Below are positions 47,747 through 55,684 of a DNA stretch of 64,000 bases, one piece after another (position 1 is the first letter of the stretch; each line of letters opens with the position of its first letter). Source of the stretch: Actinomycetales bacterium (GTDB lineage: Bacteria; Actinomycetota; Actinomycetes; Actinomycetales; Dermatophilaceae); the NCBI GenBank assembly GCA_016715285.1, contig JADKAO010000002.1:310001-374000 (forward strand), read 5' to 3'. The position numbers were made by a program, and so were the translations under genes. The notes beneath the pieces are model-generated. The model did no database searches, was not told the origin of the DNA, and worked only from the letters and a program-made list of their open reading frames with translations.

Positions 47747-48406
47747 ATGGACGTTGACTATCGAGAGCCCCGATTCGTCACGCCGATCTGCACGGTGCAA
47801 GATGTCGCGGACCTTGTGGGCATGCCCCTTGACACCGTCAAGGCGTGGGCCGGGCAACGTGCCTCCCGACGACAGATGTTCACGCGCAACCCTCAGGATC
47901 ATCGCGGCTGGCCGTCCGTCCCGCTGGTCGGCCTCGTCGAAGCAAACACCCTTCGCACCCTTCGAGAGATGCTTGCGCCCTCCGAGGTCGAGGCAGCAGC
48001 CATGTGGATTCGCCAGCGTTTCGACGCGCCCTTCGCCTTGGCCAACAAGCGGCTCGTTACGGACGGGGCTTACGCCTACGTCCGGGAGAATCCCTGCGAG
48101 CTCTACCGGGTGAAAACGAGCCAGCACGCCTTCGTGGAGGTGCTCGAAGATCACCTCAAGCCGTTGATCTTCGAGCACGACGACTATCCGGTCGCGTTCG
48201 AGGTCCGTATCCCGGGGGTCGCGATCGACCCGCGGTTCAACGCCGGACGGATGACCTTCGTCCGAAACCGAGTCCCCGTCTTCGCGGTCCTAGGCAGCCT
48301 GACAGGCGGCGACTCAGTGGACGAGGTCATGCAGCAGTACGGGCTCACCCTGCAGGAGGTGGCCGCAATCGATGAACACCGGGACTGGGCGGCCACGGCC
48401 GCGTAG
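47747..48406 (+). CDS. VapB45-like DUF433 antitoxin
   Basis: 219 residues from ATG 47747 after GAGGAGG. The N-terminal helix-turn-helix-like part reads ICTVQDVADLVGMPLDTVKAWAGQ. The end carries the DUF433 signature VPVFAVLGSLTGGDSVDEVMQQYGLTLQEVAAIDEHRDW. This size and order match the VapB45-type antitoxins that pair with a PIN-like toxin. The following gene begins 35 bases before this stop. The protein should bind both toxin and its own promoter. Confidence 0.75.
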   Translation: MDVDYREPRFVTPICTVQDVADLVGMPLDTVKAWAGQRASRRQMFTRNPQDHRGWPSVPLVGLVEANTLRTLREMLAPSEVEAAAMWIRQRFDAPFALANKRLVTDGAYAYVRENPCELYRVKTSQHAFVEVLEDHLKPLIFEHDDYPVAFEVRIPGVAIDPRFNAGRMTFVRNRVPVFAVLGSLTGGDSVDEVMQQYGLTLQEVAAIDEHRDWAATAA

Positions 48407-48800
48407 AGGCGACCAGATCCTCCTGGTCGACCGGTGCCTCGCGCCCGAGGTCGCATACGAGCTCTGCAAGATGGACGGCCTGCACGGCATACCGCTGCGT
48501 GACCACTACGGCGACGAAACAGCCCAAGGGTTGGAAGACCTCACGTTCCTCGCCGAAGCCGGAAAGCGCGGCTGGGGAATCCTGACCCAGAATCCTCGGA
48601 TGTGGCAGGTCCCCCAAGAGCGCACCTGCATCATCGAGAGTCGTACGCGGGTGTTCTCCCTGGATGACGCCAACGCCAGCAAGACCCTCAAGGGCCTCGT
48701 CCTGGGTCGGCACCTGCTCTCGATCCGCCGACGCCTGCGACGACCTGACCCCTGCTTTTGGCGGCTGCGGCTGCCGGGAGTCCGGAAGGACCTCACATGA
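48372..48800 (+). CDS. VapC45-like PIN-domain toxin
   Basis: 142 residues overlapping the antitoxin end. The segment QILLVDRCLAPEVAYELCKMDGLHGIPLRDHYG provides the first acidic residue; LEDLTFLAEAGKRGWGILTQNPRMWQVPQERTCI resembles the DxxWL and LTxD motifs of PIN-like VapC45 proteins, although TQN replaces the usual TKD, so one catalytic acid may be missing. Expected to be an RNase if active. Its last codons overlap the start of the next gene in an ATGA. Confidence 0.65.
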   Translation: MNTGTGRPRPRRGDQILLVDRCLAPEVAYELCKMDGLHGIPLRDHYGDETAQGLEDLTFLAEAGKRGWGILTQNPRMWQVPQERTCIIESRTRVFSLDDANASKTLKGLVLGRHLLSIRRRLRRPDPCFWRLRLPGVRKDLT

Positions 48801-50242
48801 CCCCGTACGACCCGACGGCGGACGACGTCGTGCGACGGATCCTCCCGAGAGTCGTTTCCACGCCACAACTGCTGCGCCTCGAACAGATCAGCCGAGATCA
48901 TGGCTTCAGCCAGAATCTGGACCCGTCTTGGCCGGCGGGTGTGATCGCGGACGAAGGACGTCACATCCTCACGCCAGCACTCACTCACCCCAGCCGCAGC
49001 CCCAACGAGGCAGCCCACCTTCGCTCACTGTTGCGTGTCCAACTGAGAACCGTCCTGCCGTGGACGGACGCGCCCGCGATGCTCTCCCTCCTTGACCTTC
49101 AGTTCGAGGTGTTCGAGTCACTTCCGGAGCCGACCGTGGGAGTGCTGAACTGGATTGCTGACCTCACAACCGAAGGCGTGCCATCACAGGCGCAAGTCGC
49201 CGAACAGCAGGAGCTCGCTCAAGAACGATCCGTCGCCAAATCCTCAGCGGACTTCCCCATCTGGGGAACCATCACATGGTTGACAAGCAACCAGGGCGGG
49301 CGACGCGGTGGTCCCCCACTGACCCCGGGGGACACCTACTACCGAGCGATGGCGTTCGTTGCCCCAAGCACGCTTGAAGACGGCTTGACCTCGATAGTTG
49401 TGAACGTCTCGGTGCGCAACGCATGGCAGTCCCACGCGAAGCTGCGGTGGCTCGTGCCCCCCGGACCAGCGGTCGGTCGCGGATCGTGCATCTTCATCAC
49501 CGAAGGCCCCAAGACCGTGGCCCTCTTCAGAGTGGAGCACGTCGAGATTCCGGTGCAGGCGGAGCGACCGGCACCCCTTTCCGCCCAACGGCTCGCTGAG
49601 ATTGAGAGTCGACAGGCAGCGGCAACTCCTGGCCCGTGGAGATCAATGGTCGAGGGCCGCGACCACCGCTCTGGCGACAGCTTCCTGATGACCGGAGGCG
49701 ACGACCATCGCGGGCCGGACATGTACCTGACGTGGGACCCGGTGATCCATGAGGACCGGCGGCGCGCCGATCAGGACTTCATCGCGCATGCCCGACAAGA
49801 CATCCCCGCCCTGGCCGCCGAAATCAGCCGACTCAGAGAGCAACTCCTCCGACCCTTGGTTGCGGACGAAATGGCTACGTACGAGATGATCCAAGCGACC
49901 AACGCCGCATCCGGCACATCGCAGATCGCCCAACTCATCAAGAACGTTCTTGACCGCCCAGGCCTGTACCTCATGGGGCGGTCCCTCAAGGACTACGCCA
50001 ACATCGTTACGGGGGCAGCCTGCGCTGCCGGCGTGGACTGGCAGGCATTCCACAGATGGCTTGAACGTGAGGTTCTCGACCGGAGCGACTCCCGAGCCTG
50101 GCCGACTTGCCTGGATCGAGTTGTCCTCGGCGAGGAGGTCGATTCTGTTTCCTTCGGCCGTGTCGAGGATCCAGACGTGATCCGACGGGTTGTGGAGGTC
50201 TTCGTGAGCTGGTTGGAGCCCGACGGGCGGGCGGCATACTGA
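48797..50242 (+). CDS. hypothetical mosaic protein with a phage-type C-terminal module
   Basis: 481 residues, intact. Three parts can be seen. Residues about 1-150 are helical and unrecognised. Residues about 150-255 are beta-rich (IWGTITWLTSNQGG, GDTYYRAMAFVAP, WLVPPGPAVGRGSCIFITEGPKTVALFRV). Residues about 260-350 read RLAEIESRQAAATPGPWRS...ADQDFIAHARQDIPALAAEISRLRE, a module common in actinophage and mobile-element proteins. A final helical part ends at 50242. It is coupled to the toxin gene by ATGA. Function unknown; its mosaic build suggests recombination between mobile elements. Confidence 0.6.
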   Translation: MTPYDPTADDVVRRILPRVVSTPQLLRLEQISRDHGFSQNLDPSWPAGVIADEGRHILTPALTHPSRSPNEAAHLRSLLRVQLRTVLPWTDAPAMLSLLDLQFEVFESLPEPTVGVLNWIADLTTEGVPSQAQVAEQQELAQERSVAKSSADFPIWGTITWLTSNQGGRRGGPPLTPGDTYYRAMAFVAPSTLEDGLTSIVVNVSVRNAWQSHAKLRWLVPPGPAVGRGSCIFITEGPKTVALFRVEHVEIPVQAERPAPLSAQRLAEIESRQAAATPGPWRSMVEGRDHRSGDSFLMTGGDDHRGPDMYLTWDPVIHEDRRRADQDFIAHARQDIPALAAEISRLREQLLRPLVADEMATYEMIQATNAASGTSQIAQLIKNVLDRPGLYLMGRSLKDYANIVTGAACAAGVDWQAFHRWLEREVLDRSDSRAWPTCLDRVVLGEEVDSVSFGRVEDPDVIRRVVEVFVSWLEPDGRAAY

Positions 50243-50245
50243 GGC

Positions 50246-51232
50246 ATGTTCCTGCGCAGGATCGGATACTGGTCGGGCGGCCACTCCCGGGAAACCTACC
50301 TGCCCAACCCTCATGACTTCGTGGATCCGGACTGGGATGCGGACGAGCGTGGGAATGTGCTGCATCACCTGAGGAGCCACCCGGCGACGTGGTGGTACAT
50401 GGGCTACTCGCCGTGCCGCATGTGCGACAAGAAGGACAACAGATCGGGCGAGCTCACCGACGGTGACCTTCGTCTGGCCGGAGGGGCTCGCGCACTATGT
50501 CCAGGACCACGACGTGCGGTTGCCGGAGTGGTTCGTTACCCACGTGCGCGCCAGCATCGTCGAGCGCGAACAAGCCGTCGTGGACGACGCCTGGTGGCGG
50601 GAGGCGGCACACCGACGAGAGCCGGAGGTGACGGGACGATACCGTTCCGGCTGGCTCGGATTGACTGCGGTGCCGAGGGATCGACACACCTCGTGTATGC
50701 CGCCGACGACGGTCAGCGGGTGCTCGTCGCGTGGGAGACCGAGCGGGCGGCAGGCGATGACGTGGGCTTGATAGGCAATCCGGCTCCCAACGCGCTCGGC
50801 TTCGGGGCCGGGCTTCCGACTGGTCCCAACGACCGGCTCGTAGCTGACGCCGGACAATCCCGCGGCCATGTGAAAGCCGCCGTGAGCGTCGCGCAGGCGG
50901 AACCGGTCCAAGCGCTTAGCCCAGTAGTGATCCACACTGACCGGGTAGCTGCCGTGGCATTGCAGCGAGCGGCTGAGCAGCTGCACCTGTCACTCGGCCA
51001 GCCGCCCTCGCGACACGACCGCTCGACACTGCAGCTTGACCTGGCCGCCATCGAAGCGCGGGGCCCGTTCGACCCGGTTCGTCAACGCGAGCTGGTGCAG
51101 TTGCTTCTCGCAGTCGGAGAGCACGTCGGAGGGGATGCCGACGGTTTGTGGGCGCGTCTGGTCACGCCGGAGTCACTGGACTCGCAGGAGCAACCCGGCG
51201 AGCTCGGCTCGGGAGACCCCCACGATGCGTGA
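50246..51232 (+). CDS. hypothetical protein(s), frameshifted
   Basis: ATG 50246 gives MFLRRIGYWSGGHSRETYLPNPHDFVDPDWDADERGNVLHHLRSHPATWWYMGYSPCRMCDKKDNRSGELTDG. After a shift near 50455 TFVWPEGLAHYVQDHDVRLPEWFVTHV follows: a conserved family with a CxxC pair and WPEGLxHYV, function unknown. After about 50640 the first frame again looks coding (IDCGAEGSTHLVYAADDGQRVLVAWETE) and ends at 51232, overlapping the next start by 8 bases. It may be two fused genes or one with two indels. Confidence 0.5.
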   Translation: MFLRRIGYWSGGHSRETYLPNPHDFVDPDWDADERGNVLHHLRSHPATWWYMGYSPCRMCDKKDNRSGELTDGDLRLAGGARALCPGPRRAVAGVVRYPRARQHRRARTSRRGRRLVAGGGTPTRAGGDGTIPFRLARIDCGAEGSTHLVYAADDGQRVLVAWETERAAGDDVGLIGNPAPNALGFGAGLPTGPNDRLVADAGQSRGHVKAAVSVAQAEPVQALSPVVIHTDRVAAVALQRAAEQLHLSLGQPPSRHDRSTLQLDLAAIEARGPFDPVRQRELVQLLLAVGEHVGGDADGLWARLVTPESLDSQEQPGELGSGDPHDA

Positions 51233-51686
51233 CGAGGCCAGCCAACTGCCAGTTGCGCTCATCTGTCGACGTTGCGGGAGCGATGTGGTGGCCAACAGCG
51301 CGCAGTACGACGTCTTTGAAGGGATGCACTACGTGTGCTTCCACTACGAGTTCGAGCATGCCGGAGACCCCGATGTGGAGTGCGAGGCGGGGGGCTGTCC
51401 TGCGGCGGGCATAGCGTTGTCGAGTCTTAGCATGCGAGTGAACGGCTGCGACATCTCCCAGGCGGGCAACACTGTTGTCCCGGCCATCCTCGCCTTACGC
51501 CAACTCGGATGCGTCGTCACCATCGAGGGCGAGACGACCGTCGCCCGCCTGAGGGATGCCGTGTTTAGAGCCGACGATCCGGTCGCCGCGCTGGGCTTGG
51601 TCAAGCTCGCCGAGACGCGGCACCCGTGGTCCGCAAGCGACGCCGAGATCGACGAGATCCTCAGGGAGTTCGGGCTGAATGGCTGA
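51225..51686 (+). CDS. hypothetical cysteine-rich protein, immunity-like
   Basis: 153 residues: LICRRCGSDVVANSAQYDVFEGMHYVCFHYEFEHAGDPDVECEAGGCPAAG suggests a small zinc-binding or immunity-type beta domain. The second half, VVTIEGETTVARLRDAVFRADDPVAALGLVKLAETRHPWSASDAEIDEILREFGL, is helical. It overlaps both neighbours (8 bases upstream, 8 bases downstream). No family assigned. Confidence 0.5.
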   Translation: MRDEASQLPVALICRRCGSDVVANSAQYDVFEGMHYVCFHYEFEHAGDPDVECEAGGCPAAGIALSSLSMRVNGCDISQAGNTVVPAILALRQLGCVVTIEGETTVARLRDAVFRADDPVAALGLVKLAETRHPWSASDAEIDEILREFGLNG

Positions 51687-51978
51687 CCACGATGTTGACT
51701 TGCCGCGATTGCGCGAGCAGCTCTGCGTGAAGCTCGGGTTCTGTCTGGAGCCTGTGGAGTGGCAGCGGATCGTCCATGACCCACCCACGACCGCCGATGC
51801 TTTCACCGACGAGGTCATCGTCGGCGAGGGGATGGACCCAGTCACCATCAACAGCGGTCTGCGCCGACAAGTTCGCGATCGGGTCCGAGAGTCACTTTGG
51901 CCTGAAGAGGTCTGGCCCCTACGGGTGCTCGCGGTCGAAGAGGGGCAGTGCGTTCATGATTGGACGAAGGTGGGCTGA
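51679..51978 (+). CDS. hypothetical small protein
   Basis: 99 residues: MADHDVDLPRLREQLCVKLGFCLEPVEWQRIV, DEVIVGEGMDPVTINSGLRRQVRDRV, ending VEEGQCVHDWTKVG. Starts within the preceding gene. Acidic and soluble; no family recognised. The spacing and size fit the chain of small, tightly packed genes in this island. Confidence 0.5.
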   Translation: MADHDVDLPRLREQLCVKLGFCLEPVEWQRIVHDPPTTADAFTDEVIVGEGMDPVTINSGLRRQVRDRVRESLWPEEVWPLRVLAVEEGQCVHDWTKVG

Positions 51979-52029
51979 GGGCTGCCGCACTCGATGTGCA
52001 TGCGGTCTTTCTCTAGCGCTAATCGACGT

Positions 52030-52545
52030 GTGACCACGGGACGAGAACTGCTTTCCGCTGCGCGCGCTGGCAGGGCGCTTGAAGCGCACGGGCTAGACGA
52101 CCTCACTCAGCGGGCGGCGCTACTTGCTTGCCTTCTCTCGTCTTACGAGACCAACGACCTCCCGCTTATCCGAGCGGCCGTTCGAGCCGAGATGGATCTG
52201 GTGCAGGCAGCGGGCGACGGTTGCGGAGACGTGCTGCTGGCCGGGTGCTGGCTGCTGTTCATGCTGGGTGACGTGCGGGACTCAGAGCTGATCTGGGAGG
52301 CGAAGAACCTTAACTTCGACACCCACTGCTACATCGACTCCTTGTTTCTAGTCCCCGATAGGGTGTCCACGACGGGCTCGTACGCCCGCGGCAAGGGGCT
52401 GACGGATCTCGCCGCATACGTGGAAGGCCAGTGGATTGGCGACGTGCTCCTGGGGATCGAGGCGTGGCGAACGGGGTCGTTCTTCGCGAAGGCTCCCCTG
52501 CCGGACTCGCCGATGGCCGAGCTCGCCGCCTGGTTGCGACAATGA
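52030..52545 (+). CDS. hypothetical protein
   Basis: From GTG 52030 (an in-frame ATG at 51994 is possible): VTTGRELLSAARAGRALEAHGLDDLTQRAALLACLLSSYETNDLPLIRAAVRAEMDLVQAAGDGCGDVLLAGCWLLFMLGD, later LADLAAYVEGQWIGDVLLG. Mostly helical, about 171 residues, ends in an overlap with the DUF4291 gene. The pattern is like small immunity proteins; no family recognised. Confidence 0.5.
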   Translation: MTTGRELLSAARAGRALEAHGLDDLTQRAALLACLLSSYETNDLPLIRAAVRAEMDLVQAAGDGCGDVLLAGCWLLFMLGDVRDSELIWEAKNLNFDTHCYIDSLFLVPDRVSTTGSYARGKGLTDLAAYVEGQWIGDVLLGIEAWRTGSFFAKAPLPDSPMAELAAWLRQ

Positions 52546-53111
52546 TTCCGGCTCGGCAGATCCGCGCCACATACGACGACGAGACGGTCACGGTCTATCA
52601 GGCGTATGGGCACGCCATTGCCGACGCCGCGCTGGCCGCTGGGACACTCACGTCACCGTTCAGCCGGACCCGGATGACGTGGATCAAACCCTCGTTCCTT
52701 TGGATGATGTATCGCTGCGGCTGGGGTGAGAAGCCTGGGCAGGAGAGAGTCCTCGCGATTCGGATGACCCGCATGGGCTTCGAAGAAGCGCTGGCCATGT
52801 CCTGTCTGAGCCACTTCGACCCTACGCTCCACAGCGACGGCGAGACTTGGCGAGCTGCTCTGAGGGCCAGTCCTGTCCTAGTCCAATGGGACCCCGAGCG
52901 CAACCTGAGCGGTGAAGCGTTGCCCTTCCGATCTTTGCAGGTCGGCCTTTCCGGCAACGCCGTGGACAGATACGTGGATGAGTGGATCGTCGGCCTCGAG
53001 GACATCACGCCGACGCTGGCCGCGCGACGCGCCGGCGTTGAGCCGATACCCGACGAGCGCACGTACCCGCTCCCTACCCCACTTGCCGTCCACCTCAAAG
53101 TCACCCGCTGA
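52542..53111 (+). CDS. DUF4291 family protein
   Basis: 189 residues, intact. The family pattern is clear: RQIRATYDDETVTVYQAYGHAIADAALAAGTL, then SRTRMTWIKPSFLWMMYRCGWG and QERVLAIRMTRMGFEEALAMS, ending PLPTPLAVHLKVTR. DUF4291 proteins are widespread in bacteria and some eukaryotes and lack an established biochemical role to my knowledge. ATG 52542 overlaps the stop of the preceding gene. Last gene of the island before the right boundary repeat. Confidence 0.8.
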   Translation: MIPARQIRATYDDETVTVYQAYGHAIADAALAAGTLTSPFSRTRMTWIKPSFLWMMYRCGWGEKPGQERVLAIRMTRMGFEEALAMSCLSHFDPTLHSDGETWRAALRASPVLVQWDPERNLSGEALPFRSLQVGLSGNAVDRYVDEWIVGLEDITPTLAARRAGVEPIPDERTYPLPTPLAVHLKVTR

Positions 53112-53498
53112 GCCCTCCCCGTCGGGACCCCTTGTTGAGCAACCGGAGAAGATAGTGACACGAACCGCGGCTCAGCATCTTGTGCCGCCGCTCCTCGCGC
53201 CCTGGAGGTTGGCCAAGAAACGCCGGACCTACAGTTCGATACGGGTACCCAACGGATGACTCAGCATCGATCGGTTGCCTGCCGACAGTCGCCGGTGTTG
53301 CTGGCAACCGGCATACTCCAGACCACATGACGCAAATGGTGGCTTTGAGGGTGGTTGTAGGCGGCGAAGCCACCATTTGAGTCAGCCAACACACCCGCGT
53401 CACCGCCCGGCCACCCTGTCGCAAGGGACAAAGAGTCCCACCACCCAGTGGCGCAACATCGCGGGGGGTCGCGTCGTCCGATCCGCTTACGCTCTACC

Positions 53499-53728
53499 TC
53501 AGTGTCAGGGTGATGGTGCCGCTCACGCGGTGGTTGGATCCTGAGCACCTGGTGTCTGGCTCTTAGGCTCGGTGTCGTCTTCGGACTGGCGAGCATGCGT
53601 TGTGCCGGCATCGGGTGTGATGGACCGGCCGGCGTGACTTGATAGGAGCGTGGCATCGCCCCCACTGAGGTGTGTCCGCCGACCGGCCCAACCGTCCAGT
53701 CACTGATCAGGTGAAGGAGGCAACCACC
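53499..53728 (+). ncRNA. candidate bridge RNA region of the IS110 element
   Basis: In the IS110 subgroup the noncoding left end encodes a structured RNA whose loops pair with target and donor DNA and guide the DEDD recombinase. This 230-base left end has no open frame of note, contains GC-rich complementary stretches and ends in the AAGGAGG ribosome site of the transposase. The exact RNA boundaries cannot be read by eye. Confidence 0.45.
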
Positions 53729-54783
53729 ATGGTTGTTGTTGGAGCCGATGTCCACAAGCGCACGCACACGTTCGTCGCGGTTGACGCGGTCGGGCGCCAG
53801 GTCGGGCAGCGCACCGTCTCGGCTACGAGCGAGGGACACGCCAGGGCGTTGGCGTGGGCTCGGAGCGAGTTCGGGCTCGACCTGAGGTGGGCGATCGAGG
53901 ACTGCCGGCATCTGTCGGCCCGGTTGGAGCACCACCTGCTGTCCGCCGGTCAGCAGGTGGTGCGGGTGCCGCCGAAGATGATGGCCGAGCAACGCCGCGT
54001 CGCCCGGACCCGTGGCAAGTCCGACCCGATCGACGCCCTCGCGGTGGCTCGGGCGTTCTTGCGGGAGCCGTCGCTGCCGGTGGCCTCCCATGACGCGGTG
54101 TCGCGGGAGGCCAAGGTGCTCGTCGATCGGCGAGAGTCGTTGGTGGCCACCAGGACTCGCACGATCAACTCGCTGTTGTGGCGGGTCCACGAGCTCGACC
54201 CGGTCCATGCACCCAAGGAGCGGTCGTTGCACCTGGTCACGCATCAGCAGGCACTGCGAGCCTGGCTGGTCACCTTGTCCGGGGTGGTTGCGGAGATGGC
54301 CCTGGACGAGCTCGACGACATCATCGCGTTGACCGTCCGGATCAAGGAGTTCGACCGGCGCATCGGTGCCCTGGCCCGTCGCGAAGTCCCGGCCCTGCTC
54401 GCCCTGCCCGGGTGTGGGGAACTGTCCGCGGCCAAACTCCTGGGCGAGTCCGCAGGGATCACCCGGTTCCACTCCGAAGCCGCGTTCGCCCGCCACGCCG
54501 GGATCGCCCCGATCCCGGTCTGGTCTGGTCACACCGCCGGCCGGGTGCGAATGACCCGATCCGGGAACCGGCAAATCAACTGTGCCATCCATCGGATCGC
54601 GATCACCCAGGCCGCATCCCCGGAACCCTCGGCAAGATCTACTACGAGAAGAAGCTCGCCGAAGGCAAATCCAAAACCGAAGCCCTGCGCTGCCTCAAAC
54701 GACGCCTCGCCCGCGTCGTGTTCAACCTCCTCACCACCGACCACAACAACCGTCAAACCACCGCCCTCCCGGCAGCGGCTTGA
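53729..54783 (+). CDS. IS110-family DEDD transposase, one frameshift near the end
   Basis: RuvC-like DEDD recombinase. ATG 53729 after AAGGAGG: MVVVGADVHKRTHTFVAVDAVGRQ (first Asp), RWAIEDCRHLSARLE (Glu), RTRGKSDPIDALAVARAFLRE (Asp-Asp), RRESLVATRTRTINSLLWRV, then the C-terminal ALPGCGELSAAKLLGESAGITRFHSEAAFARHAGIAPIPVWSG with the catalytic Ser region. Near 54620 one frame change joins LGKIYYEKKLAEGKSKTEALRCLKRRLARVVFNLL, the expected end. About 350 residues. Unlike the copy at 15.6-16.8 kb it is nearly intact and may be active. Confidence 0.88.
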
Positions 54784-54877
54784 CATAGGAGAAACGCGTG
54801 CGCGCCGGCAGCGCGCTTGGAACGACGCAGCCGATGAGCCGGGGCCCCCCGAGTGACCCAACCCAAACCACCCTTGC

Positions 54878-54896
54878 GTGTGACGTTACGTCACAC
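54878..54896. promoter_or_regulatory. MerR-type operator
   Basis: GTGTGACGTTACGTCACAC, perfect 9-base arms about a central T, 15 bases upstream of the merR-like start. An exact copy is in R1 (44235-44253). Confidence 0.8.
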
Positions 54897-54910
54897 CGCA
54901 CACTCGACCC

Positions 54911-55684
54911 ATGCGCGTAGCTCAACTCGCCGAGCTCACCGACACCACGGTGCGGACCATTCGGCACTACCACGCGATCGGCTTGCTCCCCGTCCCACCC
55001 GAGCGGCACGGATGGCGCGACTACGACCTCACCCACGTCGCGCGGCTGAGCCGGATCCGCTGGCTCATCGGCGCCGGACTCACGCTGCAGACCATCACCG
55101 AACTCCTCGCCGGCCCATCAGAACCGCCACGCACCGAGCTCCACGCCGCGCTGCGCGCCCTCGATGATCAGCTCCACAGCCTCACCGAGCAGCGAGCGCG
55201 CCTCGCCGCCCTCATCAACGCCGTGGACAACACCGCCGAACTCGCCCTCACCCCGATGCCGCCCAGCGTCGCCCGCTTCTACGCCACGCTCATCGACCGC
55301 GCCCCCGACGAACGCACGGCCCGCGCCATCCGTCGTGAACGCGACTTCACCGAACTCGCCTACTACCGCGGCGAGATCCCGCCCGAGGCCGCCTTCCTCT
55401 ACGTCGACCCATCCGACGCCGACATCGCCGAGAGCCTTGCCGCGTTCGGCGCCCAGGACGGCATACCGGACGAGGAGGCAGTCGGCGCCCTCGCGGACGC
55501 GGTCGTCGCGCGCATGCTCTCGCGCCTTGGGGACCGCGCCGCCGAGCTGGCGCGCAGCGTCGACCTCGCGCTCGTCAACCGCGTCTACGACCTGTATGCC
55601 GTGACCGCGGCGCCCGAGGACCTCCGCATCGCCGAGGCCGTGCGCGACACACTCATCCGGACTATCGAGGAGTTGCGACGGTGA
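54911..55684 (+). CDS. MerR-family transcriptional regulator
   Basis: 257 residues, intact. HTH: MRVAQLAELTDTTVRTIRHYHAIGLLPVPPERHGWRDYD, then RLSRIRWLIGAGLTLQTI and a coiled coil. The C-terminal part (IPPEAAFLYVDPSDADIAES...RMLSRLGDRAAELARSVDLA) resembles TipA-like effector domains that respond to drugs. The stop overlaps the ABC ATPase start, so it probably regulates the exporter with which it is co-transcribed, through the palindrome just upstream. Confidence 0.88.
   Translation: MRVAQLAELTDTTVRTIRHYHAIGLLPVPPERHGWRDYDLTHVARLSRIRWLIGAGLTLQTITELLAGPSEPPRTELHAALRALDDQLHSLTEQRARLAALINAVDNTAELALTPMPPSVARFYATLIDRAPDERTARAIRRERDFTELAYYRGEIPPEAAFLYVDPSDADIAESLAAFGAQDGIPDEEAVGALADAVVARMLSRLGDRAAELARSVDLALVNRVYDLYAVTAAPEDLRIAEAVRDTLIRTIEELRR

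Larger units (their letters stand above)
53499..54795 (+). mobile_element. IS110-family insertion sequence (about 1.3 kb)
   Basis: Ends are inferred by comparison with R1, where GCTCTACC is followed directly by GCGTGCGCG; here the IS lies exactly between these two words, ambiguous by about one base. No target duplication or terminal inverted repeat is apparent, as expected for IS110 elements. It has about 230 noncoding bases before the transposase and about 12 after it. Confidence 0.85.
53277..54904. repeat. right copy (R2) of the boundary repeat, split by an IS element
   Basis: 53277-53498 matches the left part of R1 (43931 on) and 54796-54904 matches the rest, including the merR operator palindrome. 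The 1,297 bases between are the IS110 insertion. The hairpin corresponding to that in R1 is at 53334-53378. Confidence 0.88.

Noticed and set aside
50495..50986. 163-codon minus-strand frame in the island
   Set aside because: Opposes a plus-strand frame whose stop overlaps the next gene's start, which is better supported.
54878..54896. GTGTGACGTTACGTCACAC considered as an integrase attachment core
   Set aside because: Although it is in both boundary repeats, its place 15 bases before a merR start and its perfect symmetry fit an operator better, and no integrase is present.
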